A stretch of DNA of 64,000 nt from MGBC163016 sp910588905. GTDB taxonomy: Bacteria; Actinomycetota; Coriobacteriia; Coriobacteriales; Eggerthellaceae. Shown one piece after another: positions 32,897 through 42,752 of this stretch. Location of the stretch: contig CAPGDO010000003.1 of the NCBI GenBank assembly GCA_948616985.1, positions 62,001 to 126,000 on the forward strand, given 5' to 3'. Position numbers and translations under genes: made by a program. Every line of letters begins with the position of its first letter. Within the stretch, counting starts at the first letter, position 1. The notes beneath the pieces were generated by a model that ran no database searches, had not been told where the DNA came from, and worked only from the letters and a program-made list of their open reading frames with translations.

Positions 32897-33886
32897 ATGG
32901 ACCTGTCGCTCATCATACCGTGCCATAACGAAGCAGGGAATATCCATCCCTTCGCTGAGCGCATCCTTGAGTGCATGGATGGAGCTGATGCTCCGCAGAC
33001 CCTCGAGCTCATCTTCGTTGATGACGGTTCCTCCGATGATACCTTCGAGAAGGTGCTAGAGCTCATCGAAGACAAGAGGGATCCGCACATCACCATCGAA
33101 GGGATAGAGCTCTCCCGGAACTTCGGCAAAGAGGCAGCCATGCTGGCTGGCCTTGAGCAGGCCCAGGGAGACACGGTGGGCTTCATCGATGCCGACCTGC
33201 AGCAAGACCCGGCCCTATCCTTCCAGATGTTCGCCTACCTTGCCGACCATCCCCACACCGATTGCGTGGCGGCCGTGCAGGAAGAGCGTCGCGAAGGACG
33301 TGCGCTCAAGTGGTTCAAGCATCGCTTCTATAAGGCGTTCAATGCAGTGGGAGACGTGGAGCTCCCTGCCAACGCCAGTGATTTCCGCGTATTCCGCCGC
33401 AACGTCGCCGAAGCGCTCTTGGCCATGCCGGAGTACTTCCGATTCTCCAAGGGCCTCTTCGCCTGGGTAGGGTTCAATACGCACACCATCCCCTATACTC
33501 CCGCGGAACGCCATGCGGGAGACACCTCCTGGTCGTTCCGCAAGCTCATGGGCTATGCCTTGGGCGGCATCGTTTCCTTCACCACGTGGCCCTTGCGCCT
33601 GATCCTGTATGTGGGCATGTTCACCTCCCTCATCTCGATCATCTATCTGCTGGTAGTGGTGTTCGAATACCTCATCGTCGGCATCGATGTTCCCGGTTAT
33701 CCCACGCTCATATGCATCACGCTCTTGTTCGCTGGCATCGTCATGCTGGCCTTGGGCATCTTCGGAGAATATCTAGGGCGCATCTATATAGAGGGAAAGC
33801 GCCGCCCGGTGTATATCGCACGACGGACCATCCGCCAGGAAGTCAGCTCCTCTGCAGATCACGGAGCAGATGACCCCTCCCGATGA
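32897..33886 (+). CDS. GtrB/DPM1-like family 2 glycosyltransferase
   Basis: The 329-residue enzyme transfers a sugar from a nucleotide donor to undecaprenyl phosphate at the inner face of the membrane. Seen: LSLIIPCHNEAGN (3-15), the DXD-type VDDGSSDDT (41-49), ELSRNFGKEAAM, FIDADLQQDP near residue 100, and the DFRVFRRN segment. Two C-terminal helices span about residues 232-256 and 268-292, then a short basic tail. MDLSLIIPCHNE at 32897 is the right start even though no Shine-Dalgarno precedes it; the longer frame to 32645 is antisense to the deacetylase. The stop overlaps the YfhO start by four bases (ATGA), so the two act as a pair, probably decorating a wall or lipid-linked polymer. Confidence 0.93.
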   Translation: MDLSLIIPCHNEAGNIHPFAERILECMDGADAPQTLELIFVDDGSSDDTFEKVLELIEDKRDPHITIEGIELSRNFGKEAAMLAGLEQAQGDTVGFIDADLQQDPALSFQMFAYLADHPHTDCVAAVQEERREGRALKWFKHRFYKAFNAVGDVELPANASDFRVFRRNVAEALLAMPEYFRFSKGLFAWVGFNTHTIPYTPAERHAGDTSWSFRKLMGYALGGIVSFTTWPLRLILYVGMFTSLISIIYLLVVVFEYLIVGIDVPGYPTLICITLLFAGIVMLALGIFGEYLGRIYIEGKRRPVYIARRTIRQEVSSSADHGADDPSR

Positions 33887-36255
33887 GCGCTGCTAAGACA
33901 ATCCTGTTCTGGTTGGGTAGCTTCTTGCTCCCCATAGGCATCCTGTGCTTGGGAGCCTTCGTGGATGATATCTATCCATTCGGATCGCTGTCATTCATAG
34001 AAGCGGATCTACGGTACCAATACGTTGACTTCTTCGCTTGGTACCGAGATGTCCTCATGGGAGATGCGGACGCGCTCTATTCCTCAGCCCAAGGCCTGGG
34101 AAGCAGCACGGCGGCCTTGTTCGGCTACTATCTGGCAAGCCCCTTCAACCTCATCCTCCCCGCATTCGATGAGAGTCAGATCCCTCTCTTCTGCTTCATC
34201 ATCGTGCTGCTGAAAGCGGGATGCATTCAGCTGTCCACCATCTTCTATCTGCGCAAGCGCTTCGGTCTAGGTCGCCTTTGGTCGTGCACGCTGGCCCTTG
34301 GGTTCTCGCTATCGGTTTGGACGCTTACCCAACTGAGGAATCCCATGTGGCTCGATGGCCTCATCATGCTTCCCCTCTGCGCTTGGAGCGTCTGCCTCCT
34401 TTTGCGCGATGGGAGATGGCGTCCTTTGGCGTTGACCTACGGCATCTGCGTTCTGACCAACTGGTATATGGGATACATGGTCGGCCTGTTCCTGTGCCTC
34501 TATGTGATCTTCGAAGGCTATGCGTTGGGCTTCGAGGGAGTGCGGTCATGGGGGAAGCAGCACCGCAAACGGCTCCTCTTGTTCTGCGGAGCGATGGCCG
34601 CAGGTTTGGCCTTGGCAGCTATCGTGTTCCTGCCTTCCGTGCTCGGCATCCTATCGAACGGCACCACTGTTGATAGCGAAGGGCAGATCCAGGCTATCAT
34701 CGAAAAGAGGGCGCCGTCCCTTGCCTCCATTCCCCTTGCATATTTCTTGGCAGCTGCCATTCTTGGCATCGTCATCCTGGCAGGGATCGTGTTCCTCGCC
34801 TTTCGCAGAAGGACGCTGCGCAGAAGAGCAGCCATCTGCCTGTTCGCGATGCTCATCTGTTGTTTGGCTCTCTGCCTGGCGGTTCCTGCCCTGCAGCACG
34901 GCACGCTTCTCGATGTGCTAGGGGGGCTTGTCTATGGCGCCTGGAAGGACAGCTACACGCCCCAGCTGTTCGCCAACTTCATCGTCCTCTTCGCTGCCGG
35001 TGCGCTTTTCGTTCTGCGCAGCGTTCCACTCAAGCTCAAGCTGGCTGCGGGACTGTTCCTCTTCCTGCTCCTGTTGAGCTCGTGGCTGTTCCCGCTGGCT
35101 TACATCTGGGGTGGCTTCCGGCTTCCCGCCGGCTATCACACCCGTGTTGGGTTCCTGTTCATATTCATGCTCCTTTGGTGTGCTGCGACAGCTCTTCGTG
35201 CCCTCATGCAGAATGGGAGCACCTCGAAGCTCAGGCGCATCCTTTTGATGCCCGGCGTGCAGGCAGGGGCGACCGTAGCTGTATCTCTCGGCACGGTGAT
35301 ACGTACAGCGCTCATCTGGTACACCATCTTCGGATTCCTACCCTTCTCCGCCTTCGATGCCTACACTGAAGCTGCCGTGGCCCAAGTGGCAGAGCTAGAG
35401 CAAAAGGACCCGGGGGTGTATCGCGTTGAGAAGACCTACTGGAAGCTGGGAGAAGAGAGCCTGAACGAGGGCATGTCCTTGGGAGTGGATCAGCTCTCTT
35501 CCTATACCTCCACGGGTGACGGAAGCGCCATGGCCTTCTTAACGGCCTTGGGATGCGGAGATGGCAAGTTCTTCACCTATGAATCCTCGCCCTCCTTGGC
35601 CATGGATTCGCTCATGGGAGTGAAGTACCTCTCTTCTCAAGAGCTTCCGCCCGGATATCTTGACGCGGGCTTCTCCCCTATCGAGATACCTGAAGGGGCT
35701 CGCTTCTACGAGAATCCCTATGCTTTGAGCCTTGCCTACGGCGTGCCCGAGAGCATCGTGGGCTTCCAGATGCCCACCGAAGCCGATCGCTGGGAGTGCT
35801 TGAATGCCTTCGCGAAAGCGGCTTGGGGCCGTGATGGAGAACTCTACCCTGAAGCTGGCTCCACCGAGCATCCCGAATTGGACGAAGAGGCATTCCAGCA
35901 GATGGTCTCAGACATGCGGCAGCATCAATTCACCTTCGATGAGTTCGGCGGCTCCCGCATCTCAGGGACCATCGATGCCGCTGAAGGTCAGATGCTGCTC
36001 ATGACCATCCCCAACCAAACGGGCTGGAGCGTCACCGTGAACGGCAATGCGGTCGAACCCCAAGATGTGGCCGAAGGCGCACTGATGGCCATCCCCGTTG
36101 AGCCCGGAGAGAACCAGGTGGAGATGCGCTTCATGCCCCCCGGCCTCATCCCGGGAGCGGTCATCACTCTGTTCACGGCGCTGTTCCTCGGAGCCGCGCC
36201 GCGCCTTCGCAAACTCCGGCAAACGTCGACGCAGCATCGGGAACAGCGCATGTAG
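33883..36255 (+). CDS. YfhO-family multi-spanning membrane protein, probable glycosyltransferase
   Basis: This 790-residue protein has about 12-13 hydrophobic segments spread over residues 7-500, a large extracytoplasmic domain from about 510 to 755 and a final helix near 757-777. YfhO-family marks are seen: FIEADLRYQYVDFF, the QLRNPMWLDGLIMLPL loop, and LTNWYMGYMVGLFL. YfhO proteins are GT-C-like enzymes that add sugars from polyprenyl carriers to lipoteichoic acid or other surface polymers outside the cell. The overlapped GtrB-like partner upstream would supply the lipid-linked sugar. The overlap of the ATG with the upstream TGA implies coupled translation. The ending is followed at once by a nine-base stem-loop. 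Confidence 0.9.
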   Translation: MSAAKTILFWLGSFLLPIGILCLGAFVDDIYPFGSLSFIEADLRYQYVDFFAWYRDVLMGDADALYSSAQGLGSSTAALFGYYLASPFNLILPAFDESQIPLFCFIIVLLKAGCIQLSTIFYLRKRFGLGRLWSCTLALGFSLSVWTLTQLRNPMWLDGLIMLPLCAWSVCLLLRDGRWRPLALTYGICVLTNWYMGYMVGLFLCLYVIFEGYALGFEGVRSWGKQHRKRLLLFCGAMAAGLALAAIVFLPSVLGILSNGTTVDSEGQIQAIIEKRAPSLASIPLAYFLAAAILGIVILAGIVFLAFRRRTLRRRAAICLFAMLICCLALCLAVPALQHGTLLDVLGGLVYGAWKDSYTPQLFANFIVLFAAGALFVLRSVPLKLKLAAGLFLFLLLLSSWLFPLAYIWGGFRLPAGYHTRVGFLFIFMLLWCAATALRALMQNGSTSKLRRILLMPGVQAGATVAVSLGTVIRTALIWYTIFGFLPFSAFDAYTEAAVAQVAELEQKDPGVYRVEKTYWKLGEESLNEGMSLGVDQLSSYTSTGDGSAMAFLTALGCGDGKFFTYESSPSLAMDSLMGVKYLSSQELPPGYLDAGFSPIEIPEGARFYENPYALSLAYGVPESIVGFQMPTEADRWECLNAFAKAAWGRDGELYPEAGSTEHPELDEEAFQQMVSDMRQHQFTFDEFGGSRISGTIDAAEGQMLLMTIPNQTGWSVTVNGNAVEPQDVAEGALMAIPVEPGENQVEMRFMPPGLIPGAVITLFTALFLGAAPRLRKLRQTSTQHREQRM

Positions 36256-36276
36256 GGGCCGATCTGGATCGGCCCC
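36255..36276 (+). terminator. Stem-loop between convergent yfhO-like and addA genes
   Basis: GGGGCCGAT and its exact complement form a nine-base stem with loop CTGG, beginning at the last base of the upstream stop codon. No U-run follows on the plus strand. It may act in both directions because addA converges on it, although addA ends 55 bases further on. Confidence 0.6.
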
Positions 36277-36330
36277 ATGTAGCACCTGGAATAACCCGGT
36301 ACGTCAGGCTACCCCGACACGTGACGCAGT

Positions 36331-39300
36331 TCAAACGCTTGGCCAATGCTCGCGGATCGTGCGTTCTAAGGCGGGCGTATCCGCAGCGGAGAACGCGTAG
36401 GTGACGGTTTGGGGCATACCCTCTTCGGAGAGCTGCTCAACGCGCACGAACGTGGCCTTCACCGTCTTGAAGCCAGAGCGCAGGAGCGCATAGGCATAGC
36501 ACTGGGCCTGGAGCTCATGTTTGGCACGGATCTGCTCGACTGTCTCTCGTTCGCTGCCGCCAGTCTTGTAATCAGCGAAGAACGCCGCATCCCCCCTGGT
36601 GGCCAGAGCGTCTATCTCGCCTTCGAGATACAGCGGCTCCCCATCAGGTCCTGGCAGCTGGACCATGAAGGGCACCTCTGCTTCCAGCCCATCGTATTCG
36701 CATAGCTCCTGAGCTTGGGGGCTAGCGAACCATGCGTCCAATGCCCTGTTCAGCCGAGCCTCTTGGGATCCCGCCACCCCCAGCTTCTGCACTTGGGCCG
36801 ACACTACCTCACCATGGGGCCGCTCCAGATGATGGGCGCCCGTTCGAGCTCGGTTGATGATAGCCAGCTGAGCCAACCGATGGAACGCCGTGCCCAACGC
36901 CGTGGCATCCTCTTCGGGCATCTCAGAAAGCCGCACATCAGCCGGGAGAGCCCCTTCGCCTTCCTCCTTCGGCAGATCAGGCAGGACGAGCCCGTGATCC
37001 AAAGAGCTGTAGGAACGGACGTCGGCTCTGACCCCCGCGAAGGGGACCAGCTGAAGCTCAGTGGCTTGCGGCCGCACGGGGACGAGGAAATCCTGGGGCT
37101 CCTGAGCGGTGGCACCCCCGGAAGCCTCCTCTTCCACCTCTCCCACCGTGAAGAGGATCTTCGCGGGCAGCGTACCCCCATAACCGCAGGTAGTGGTATC
37201 CACGTAGCTCCCACCGGCGGTATCCCAGTAGAGAGCCTCGTGGACCTCCTTGAAGATGCCGTCGCGACTATAGGGAGCGCCGTTCTGCGGATGCGGAAGA
37301 GAGTTCGTCAGATAGCTCAGGTACAGAGAGCGCACTGCCCTGGTCAACCCGACATACAAGAGCCTCCGGGCTTCCCCGGCGCCCTCCTCCTTAGATACCC
37401 GGTTGAGCATGTAGAACAGCTGGGCGGGCGTCTCGACCTCTGAGAGGCTCTTGATCCCTGCGTCCTCAGCCCGTTGTTGGATGATGGCCGTCAGGGCCGC
37501 GGGAGGGCTCATGCCCTTCTTGGAAAGCGCATAGGTATGCTCTCCCTGATTCTCCGCCAAGAAGCTCATGGTGGAACGTCCGCTGATCTTGAGTTCGGCC
37601 ACGGCCACGTGGTCGAACTGGAGCCCTTTGGACCCATGGATGGTCATGATCTGCACGAAATCCGATTCCGTCACCGAGAGCACGCCGGGGGATTCTTTAG
37701 CGAACATGAGCTTGGATTCGAACGCCCTCACCGCCTCAACGAAACCACCGCTCTCCCGCTCCACCTCTTCCAGCATGCCCATCAGCTTCGACCAATTCCC
37801 CACAGAGGCTATTCCCTCAGCCCCGGCTCCTTGCATGCGGTCCAGATACCCGGATGCCACCAGCGCCCGGCGCACCGAAGACGAGAGCGCTTGCCTGCGC
37901 GCACCCTTGATGAAACCGCCCAGGACCTCTTGAGCGCACAGGAGGGCTTGAGCGTTGCTATCTGCCAGCCCGAGCGCCTGCGCGTGCTCTCGGTCCCTGA
38001 AGCCTGCCGCAAGGGATCCATGCTTGAGCACGCCGTCGGCCCGATAGAAGGCAAGAGCCAGCAGGGTATCGTCGGAAATGGCGAACAGATCAGAGGTGAG
38101 GCAATCAAGGAGCGCCTGCTCATCTGAGGTGTTCACGGCATAGCGCAGAAGCGCTTTGAGCGTCTTCGCCTCGTCAGAGGCTGCAAGGATGGAACCTGCC
38201 GTCATCAGCGATTCCAGCCCCGCTTCCCTCAGCGCCGCGATGTACACATCCGCGTGCTTCGTCCTACCCAGGAGCAGGGCAAAGGTATGCTTCTCGGTCA
38301 CCCCTGCTTCCCTATAGGCCTGCTTGATATCTGAGAAATGCTGAGCGATCCTGCGCGCAGAGGCCCAAAGGGCACGCTCCTGCTCTTCTACCCCCTCGCT
38401 CCCCTTGTAGTGCTGCACATCCACGGTGACCCGCGGGCGCGCATCCATCACCGGATCATCGCAGTCATTGATAGCGCCTTTCGGCGTGAGCTTCAGATAG
38501 GCGCTCCCGAACGAAGAAGCCTGAGAGAAGACAGCGTCCACGAACGCGAGGATATCCCGATGGCTCCGGAAGTTCTCCGTCAACTGGGGCTGCAGCTGCC
38601 GCTCAGTGAGCTCTGGGTGGGCGGCTGCTATCTCTGAGCGGTACTCCATGAACGCTCCCACATCCGCTCCGCGGAAGCGATAGATGCTCTGCTGGGCATC
38701 TCCCACTACGCACACGTTGGCAAGATCAGGTTGCGCCAAGAGCTTCAAGAGGGCGATCTGCACCTTGTCAGTGTCTTGGAACTCATCCACCATGATGAGC
38801 TTGAACTGATCGCGATAGCGTTCGGCCAAAGCCGGATGAGCCGTGAGGGCCTTCAACGCCATCCGCAAGAGGTCATCGTTGTCAACCAGTCCGCGCTCTT
38901 GCTTCAAGCGGTCATAGTGGGCGTTGTACGCTTTCGCCAATTCAAGGGCGACCCGGGCAGCCTCCAGACCGAACGTGCCGTAAGCGCCGAATATCAGCTT
39001 CCCGTGGACGTCCTTATAGCGGCTGACGATGTCTTCGGTCGCCTTCTTCTTGCCGAACGTAGCTGAGAGCACCGGGAAGGTCTCTATGACCTCTTTGAAT
39101 CCCTCTCGGTCGAAGCAGTCATCCTCAAAGGCGAGGGCTGCCTGGTCAGAGCTCAGCCATTCATCAGTGGCTTCCAGAGCCAAGGGAATGGCATCCAAAC
39201 GGGCCTGCTCATACTTGGCCGGATCCTTCGACCAACGAGGGACATCTGCCAGAAGCGCTTCCGCCAGCGCCTTCATGGATCTGAGGGCGTCGCCCGGAGC

Positions 39301-39891
39301 GAAGGAGGACGGGAAGCTGACGAATGAATCAGAGCCCGCGGGCATCGCCCCTACCTTCCGGCGCAGCTCAAGGGCGTCATCCAGCAACCCTGAGATGAAT
39401 TCACCTACACCCAGAAGGCTCCAGTTCCAGTCCGTGTTCGCCAGGTCTATCTCACCCGATCGCGCCTGCTGGAGCACTGCTTCCCGGGCCTGAGCGGTCA
39501 GCTCCATCATCTCTCGCTCAGAGATCATCTTGAACTCGGGGTCAAGACCGATCTCCAGGGCGTTCTCTCGCAAGAGCCGTGAGCAGAACCCATGGATGGT
39601 CGATATCCAGGCACTGTCAGCTTGACGCGCCTGCTCTGCGAAGCCCTCAGCGAACAGAGCATCCTTGATGCGCGTGAGGAGCTCTTGGGCAGCTTTATCG
39701 GTGAAGGTGATAGCCAGCAGCTGGTGGATGGAATCGAGCTTGAACCCGCTTTCGGTCCCGAGGAATGCGTTCGCGGTCCTGAGCTTCAGCGTGAACGTCT
39801 TACCCGAACCAGCCCCAGCCGCAACGAACAGTGGACCGGGGAGGGTGGAGATGACGCGCTTTTGGGCATCATTGCAGTGGCTCAGATCCAT
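36331..39891 (-). CDS. addA: AddA-like helicase-nuclease
   Basis: The 1186-residue UvrD/Rep-type 3'-5' helicase carries a C-terminal RecB nuclease domain and processes double-strand breaks with AddB. Helicase motifs: Q-motif NDAQKRVI, Walker A AAGAGSGKT (24-32), motif Ia ITFTDKAAQEL, STIHGFC, motif II VDEFQDTD near 372, motif III VGDAQQSIYRFRGAD, motif V TIHGSKGLQFDHVAV, and motif VI RRLLYVGLTRAVRSLYL. The nuclease active site has Asp1094 in EGEID, then Asp1107 and Lys1109 in ADYKTGG, and the QAQCYAYAL motif. The ATG directly abuts the addB stop (TAG then ATG). Chi-recognition specificity cannot be read from sequence. The length is typical. Confidence 0.93.
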   Translation of the reverse strand: MDLSHCNDAQKRVISTLPGPLFVAAGAGSGKTFTLKLRTANAFLGTESGFKLDSIHQLLAITFTDKAAQELLTRIKDALFAEGFAEQARQADSAWISTIHGFCSRLLRENALEIGLDPEFKMISEREMMELTAQAREAVLQQARSGEIDLANTDWNWSLLGVGEFISGLLDDALELRRKVGAMPAGSDSFVSFPSSFAPGDALRSMKALAEALLADVPRWSKDPAKYEQARLDAIPLALEATDEWLSSDQAALAFEDDCFDREGFKEVIETFPVLSATFGKKKATEDIVSRYKDVHGKLIFGAYGTFGLEAARVALELAKAYNAHYDRLKQERGLVDNDDLLRMALKALTAHPALAERYRDQFKLIMVDEFQDTDKVQIALLKLLAQPDLANVCVVGDAQQSIYRFRGADVGAFMEYRSEIAAAHPELTERQLQPQLTENFRSHRDILAFVDAVFSQASSFGSAYLKLTPKGAINDCDDPVMDARPRVTVDVQHYKGSEGVEEQERALWASARRIAQHFSDIKQAYREAGVTEKHTFALLLGRTKHADVYIAALREAGLESLMTAGSILAASDEAKTLKALLRYAVNTSDEQALLDCLTSDLFAISDDTLLALAFYRADGVLKHGSLAAGFRDREHAQALGLADSNAQALLCAQEVLGGFIKGARRQALSSSVRRALVASGYLDRMQGAGAEGIASVGNWSKLMGMLEEVERESGGFVEAVRAFESKLMFAKESPGVLSVTESDFVQIMTIHGSKGLQFDHVAVAELKISGRSTMSFLAENQGEHTYALSKKGMSPPAALTAIIQQRAEDAGIKSLSEVETPAQLFYMLNRVSKEEGAGEARRLLYVGLTRAVRSLYLSYLTNSLPHPQNGAPYSRDGIFKEVHEALYWDTAGGSYVDTTTCGYGGTLPAKILFTVGEVEEEASGGATAQEPQDFLVPVRPQATELQLVPFAGVRADVRSYSSLDHGLVLPDLPKEEGEGALPADVRLSEMPEEDATALGTAFHRLAQLAIINRARTGAHHLERPHGEVVSAQVQKLGVAGSQEARLNRALDAWFASPQAQELCEYDGLEAEVPFMVQLPGPDGEPLYLEGEIDALATRGDAAFFADYKTGGSERETVEQIRAKHELQAQCYAYALLRSGFKTVKATFVRVEQLSEEGMPQTVTYAFSAADTPALERTIREHWPSV

Positions 39892-42594
39892 CTAGACCGC
39901 CACCCTGGTTCGACAGAAGGTCAACGGGCAATAGCGACAAGCGCCCAGGCGGGGATCAGGGGCGATATCTCCCGCTTGCATCCGCGCCACATAGGGAGCG
40001 ACCAGATCCTCCACACTCTGGAGGAATGCATCGAAATTCCCGTCCACGACCGAAGCCCCATTGTCGGTGAGCTTGGAAGCGTCATAGTGGAGAGCATCGA
40101 AGGAGCCCGCCACCGCCTTCTTCTCAGTCGCGGCCCTATAGGAAAGGTATATCGCCCCCACACAGGCCATATCGGCGAACCGCGGCAACCCTTTGAGCGC
40201 CTTTGCGTAGATCAGCGCCTGGATCTTGCGAGGCAGCACCGCTTCGTCTTCGCCACCTCTTCCAGCTTCGTGATCCCCAACGCTCCCCTTATAGTCCAGC
40301 ACTGCATAGGCGCCATTCGGATCGACATCGACCCGGTCCACCGACCCGCGCAGAACAGCCCCCGCGTAGAACAGACTATCCTCATCGGAGAGAGCCACTT
40401 CTTCCCCCTGCACGTAGAATCCCTCAGGAAGTTGCTCCATGAACCCGAACGCCCTGAGAATGGACTGCTTGAGCTCTTCGAAGCGTGCGCTCTCTTCGGT
40501 AGTGCGAACGGGACAGCGCTCGCCCGGCGGCAGATCCGCTTGCACAGCCAGAAGCTCATCGAAGATGCGCTCCGCTACGGCTTGAACCTCTTCGACGTTC
40601 TGAGTGCTCACCTGACGGATGCCCTTCGAAGCCAGCTCGTCGAAGGTCCTCTGGAAGACCCGATGGGCAAAGCTCCCCACAGCCTGTGCATCTAGAGCCT
40701 CATCAAGGGTCTCTATCCCCACTTTGCGGGTGATGAACCATTTGTAGGGACAGTCCGCATACAGCTCGATCTGGGAAGCTGAGAGCAAGGGAGCTGCAGG
40801 GCAGCTTGCGCTCTTCGGGATGAAGGAGCCCATGGAGAGCTCTTGGAGCTGCCCTTGGACCGGCCGTTGGAAAGCGAGCACCTTTTCCGGTTCAGTGAAG
40901 GTCCGGCCGAACCCTTGGAGCACATCCCGCTCATCTATCACCTTCAAGCTGTCCTTGCAGGCCTCAGGTATGCGGAAGATACCCTCTGGGTCCACGTCCC
41001 ACTGGGCCCCCTCTGACATCTCCTCTACCAATTCTTCGAAGAGGAATGAAGGGTATTGCTGGGTTCCCGAAGAGTTGCGCTCGGGCGTGAGCAGTACGAT
41101 ACGCTCCCGCGCGGCTGCCAGGGCACTGGAGAAGGCGGCTCTCAGCTCCTCATGAGCGTCAGAGTCATCCTCGATGCCCAACGCGCTCAGGAGACTTGTG
41201 GTAGCGGGCTTCGCCAAAGGCAGTGCGAAGGCATCCTTGGATGCATCGCAGAAGATGACGGCATCCGCGCATCCCGGAGCAACGGCATCCAAGGCATCGT
41301 TGCCCCGGATCTCCACCAAGGGGCCGCCCTTGCGGACCGTGGTAGTTGCCTGGGGAACAGAGACGCGCAGACGCGTTAGCAGCTCAAGGATCTCTTCTTC
41401 AGCCCCATAGGCGGCTGCCTTCTCACAGAGCCCCTCCAGAGCGCTCAGCGCCGCCATCTCCTGCTCCCGATAGCCGAAGGGGATCGCCTCAGCCTCTTGG
41501 ATGGCTTCCCTCAAAGCAGCTGCTGCCTTCAGGCCAGGTGCCTCCACGAATGCCCAGAGCTGCTGGAATACCGGTGATTCTTGGGCCAAGAGGCCCCGAG
41601 CCACCTCCTCTTCCATGAGCGCATCCTGACGCATGCAGCTATTCAGGATCTGCGCAGCCGATGGCGTTGACCCCAACAGCGGTAGATAGGCAAGATCGGT
41701 CAGCCGGTCACGCCAATCCCCTTCCTCTCGGCGCAGGCTGAGCGTATCCATGAGAGCGCACCCCAGAAGGGTCTGGCTGAAGGGCATGGAAGCCTGACAA
41801 GCACAGGGGATGCCCACGTCCAGAAGGATGGGTGCAAGCGCACGGAAGAGATGCAAGGGGTCAGAGGAGAATACGAGGATGCGAAGGGGCTTTCCCGCAA
41901 CGCCCAAGTCCTCCACGATCCCAAGGACCTCTTCGCGCAATGCCCGCACCAAAGAAGTCTCTCCCGTGGTGAAGGTGAAGCGAAGATCCACCGGGCGGGA
42001 AGGACGCTCCACTCCAGCAGGGTCTGGGATGGCAACTCCTGAGGAGGTGAGCCACTGGTGGACCGCAGGGATCTGGAAGAGCGCCTCTTCCGCTTGCACA
42101 GAGGCGGCAACGCCGCTTTCCCTCAGGATCCGGGCAGCGCTGCCTGGCTCTACGAGTCCCTGCTGCGAGAGCGCTTGAACGTAGCTTGCGAGGATATCCA
42201 TGACCTCTCGCTGCTCCCTGACCAAAGCCCCTCCTTGCAGGAACGCTGGCTCAAGAGCCTGATCGAACCCAGGGAGCCCGGCATAACGGGCGACGAAGGA
42301 GGCTAAGAGGTTCGCGGTGGCCACAGAAGAGCGCAGATGCGCTTCTGTTCGACTGGTGTATTGGGAGAGGCATTGCAGCAGCAGGAGCGTGCGCGTCTGC
42401 CCGTCCACCAAAGTGCGCCCATCGCCCTGCAGGTCCCACAGCTCCTGCAGGTACGCCAGGGGCGTTGTCACATCCTGACCGAGCACCGGGGCCACGGCTG
42501 CAGCCTGCTTCCGCAGGCTGAGCGCCCGCTGCGCATTCCTCACCAGCTTCGTCTTCTGCTGCCCCCTCAACACTCTTGAGCCTCGATCCCCCAT
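39892..42594 (-). CDS. addB: AddB-like nuclease/inactivated helicase subunit
   Basis: The 900-residue protein is the PD-(D/E)XK partner of AddA. The C-terminal nuclease domain shows Asp756 in GSVDRVD, Asp767 and Lys769 in VLDYKG and a QALIYAKAL motif. The iron-sulfur staple of AddB is present as Cys615 (ADCPYKWF) with Cys886, Cys889 and Cys894 near the C-terminus (CxxC then x4 C, instead of the usual x5). The N-terminal part is an AddB helicase-like fold. It is about 200 residues shorter than Bacillus AddB. No P-loop is seen at the start, and a TGA sits eight codons before the ATG, so the usual N-terminal segment is missing. Either the family is naturally short here or the gene has lost its 5' end. 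Confidence 0.85.
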   Translation of the reverse strand: MGDRGSRVLRGQQKTKLVRNAQRALSLRKQAAAVAPVLGQDVTTPLAYLQELWDLQGDGRTLVDGQTRTLLLLQCLSQYTSRTEAHLRSSVATANLLASFVARYAGLPGFDQALEPAFLQGGALVREQREVMDILASYVQALSQQGLVEPGSAARILRESGVAASVQAEEALFQIPAVHQWLTSSGVAIPDPAGVERPSRPVDLRFTFTTGETSLVRALREEVLGIVEDLGVAGKPLRILVFSSDPLHLFRALAPILLDVGIPCACQASMPFSQTLLGCALMDTLSLRREEGDWRDRLTDLAYLPLLGSTPSAAQILNSCMRQDALMEEEVARGLLAQESPVFQQLWAFVEAPGLKAAAALREAIQEAEAIPFGYREQEMAALSALEGLCEKAAAYGAEEEILELLTRLRVSVPQATTTVRKGGPLVEIRGNDALDAVAPGCADAVIFCDASKDAFALPLAKPATTSLLSALGIEDDSDAHEELRAAFSSALAAARERIVLLTPERNSSGTQQYPSFLFEELVEEMSEGAQWDVDPEGIFRIPEACKDSLKVIDERDVLQGFGRTFTEPEKVLAFQRPVQGQLQELSMGSFIPKSASCPAAPLLSASQIELYADCPYKWFITRKVGIETLDEALDAQAVGSFAHRVFQRTFDELASKGIRQVSTQNVEEVQAVAERIFDELLAVQADLPPGERCPVRTTEESARFEELKQSILRAFGFMEQLPEGFYVQGEEVALSDEDSLFYAGAVLRGSVDRVDVDPNGAYAVLDYKGSVGDHEAGRGGEDEAVLPRKIQALIYAKALKGLPRFADMACVGAIYLSYRAATEKKAVAGSFDALHYDASKLTDNGASVVDGNFDAFLQSVEDLVAPYVARMQAGDIAPDPRLGACRYCPLTFCRTRVAV

Positions 42595-42658
42595 CCGCCT
42601 CGTCTTGGAAAGCGTTCATTTTACAACGCATCGACCTGGCAGAACAGGACCCGTTGAC

Positions 42659-42684
42659 CGCTTCCCGGTGACCTCATCGGGAAG
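42659..42684. promoter_or_regulatory. Inverted repeat between addB and tenA
   Basis: GCTTCCCG and CGGGAAGC form an eight-base perfect inverted repeat with a ten-base spacer in the divergent gap. A further six-base pair TCGGAG/CTCCGA lies closer to tenA. The region may fold in the tenA leader or bind a regulator. Confidence 0.35.
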
Positions 42685-42752
42685 CGCATCGCGCTCGGAG
42701 CCTGCTGAGGTACCATCTCCCGAACGGATATGACACTCTCCGAAGGAGCCCT

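Noticed and set aside
42251..42631. Minus-strand frame starting at 42631 as a displaced AddB N-terminus.
   Set aside because: Its translation (EDEAGEECAAG and similar) has no AddB features and it overlaps real addB codons in another frame; it is a shadow frame.
42685..42752. Possible TPP riboswitch before tenA, because the leader contains CTGAGG, TACC and GGATATGA in a suggestive order.
   Set aside because: The pyrophosphate-sensor half (the GATxTGGATAATGCCAGCG-type core) is not matched and the closing stem is only six bases, so the consensus is not met.
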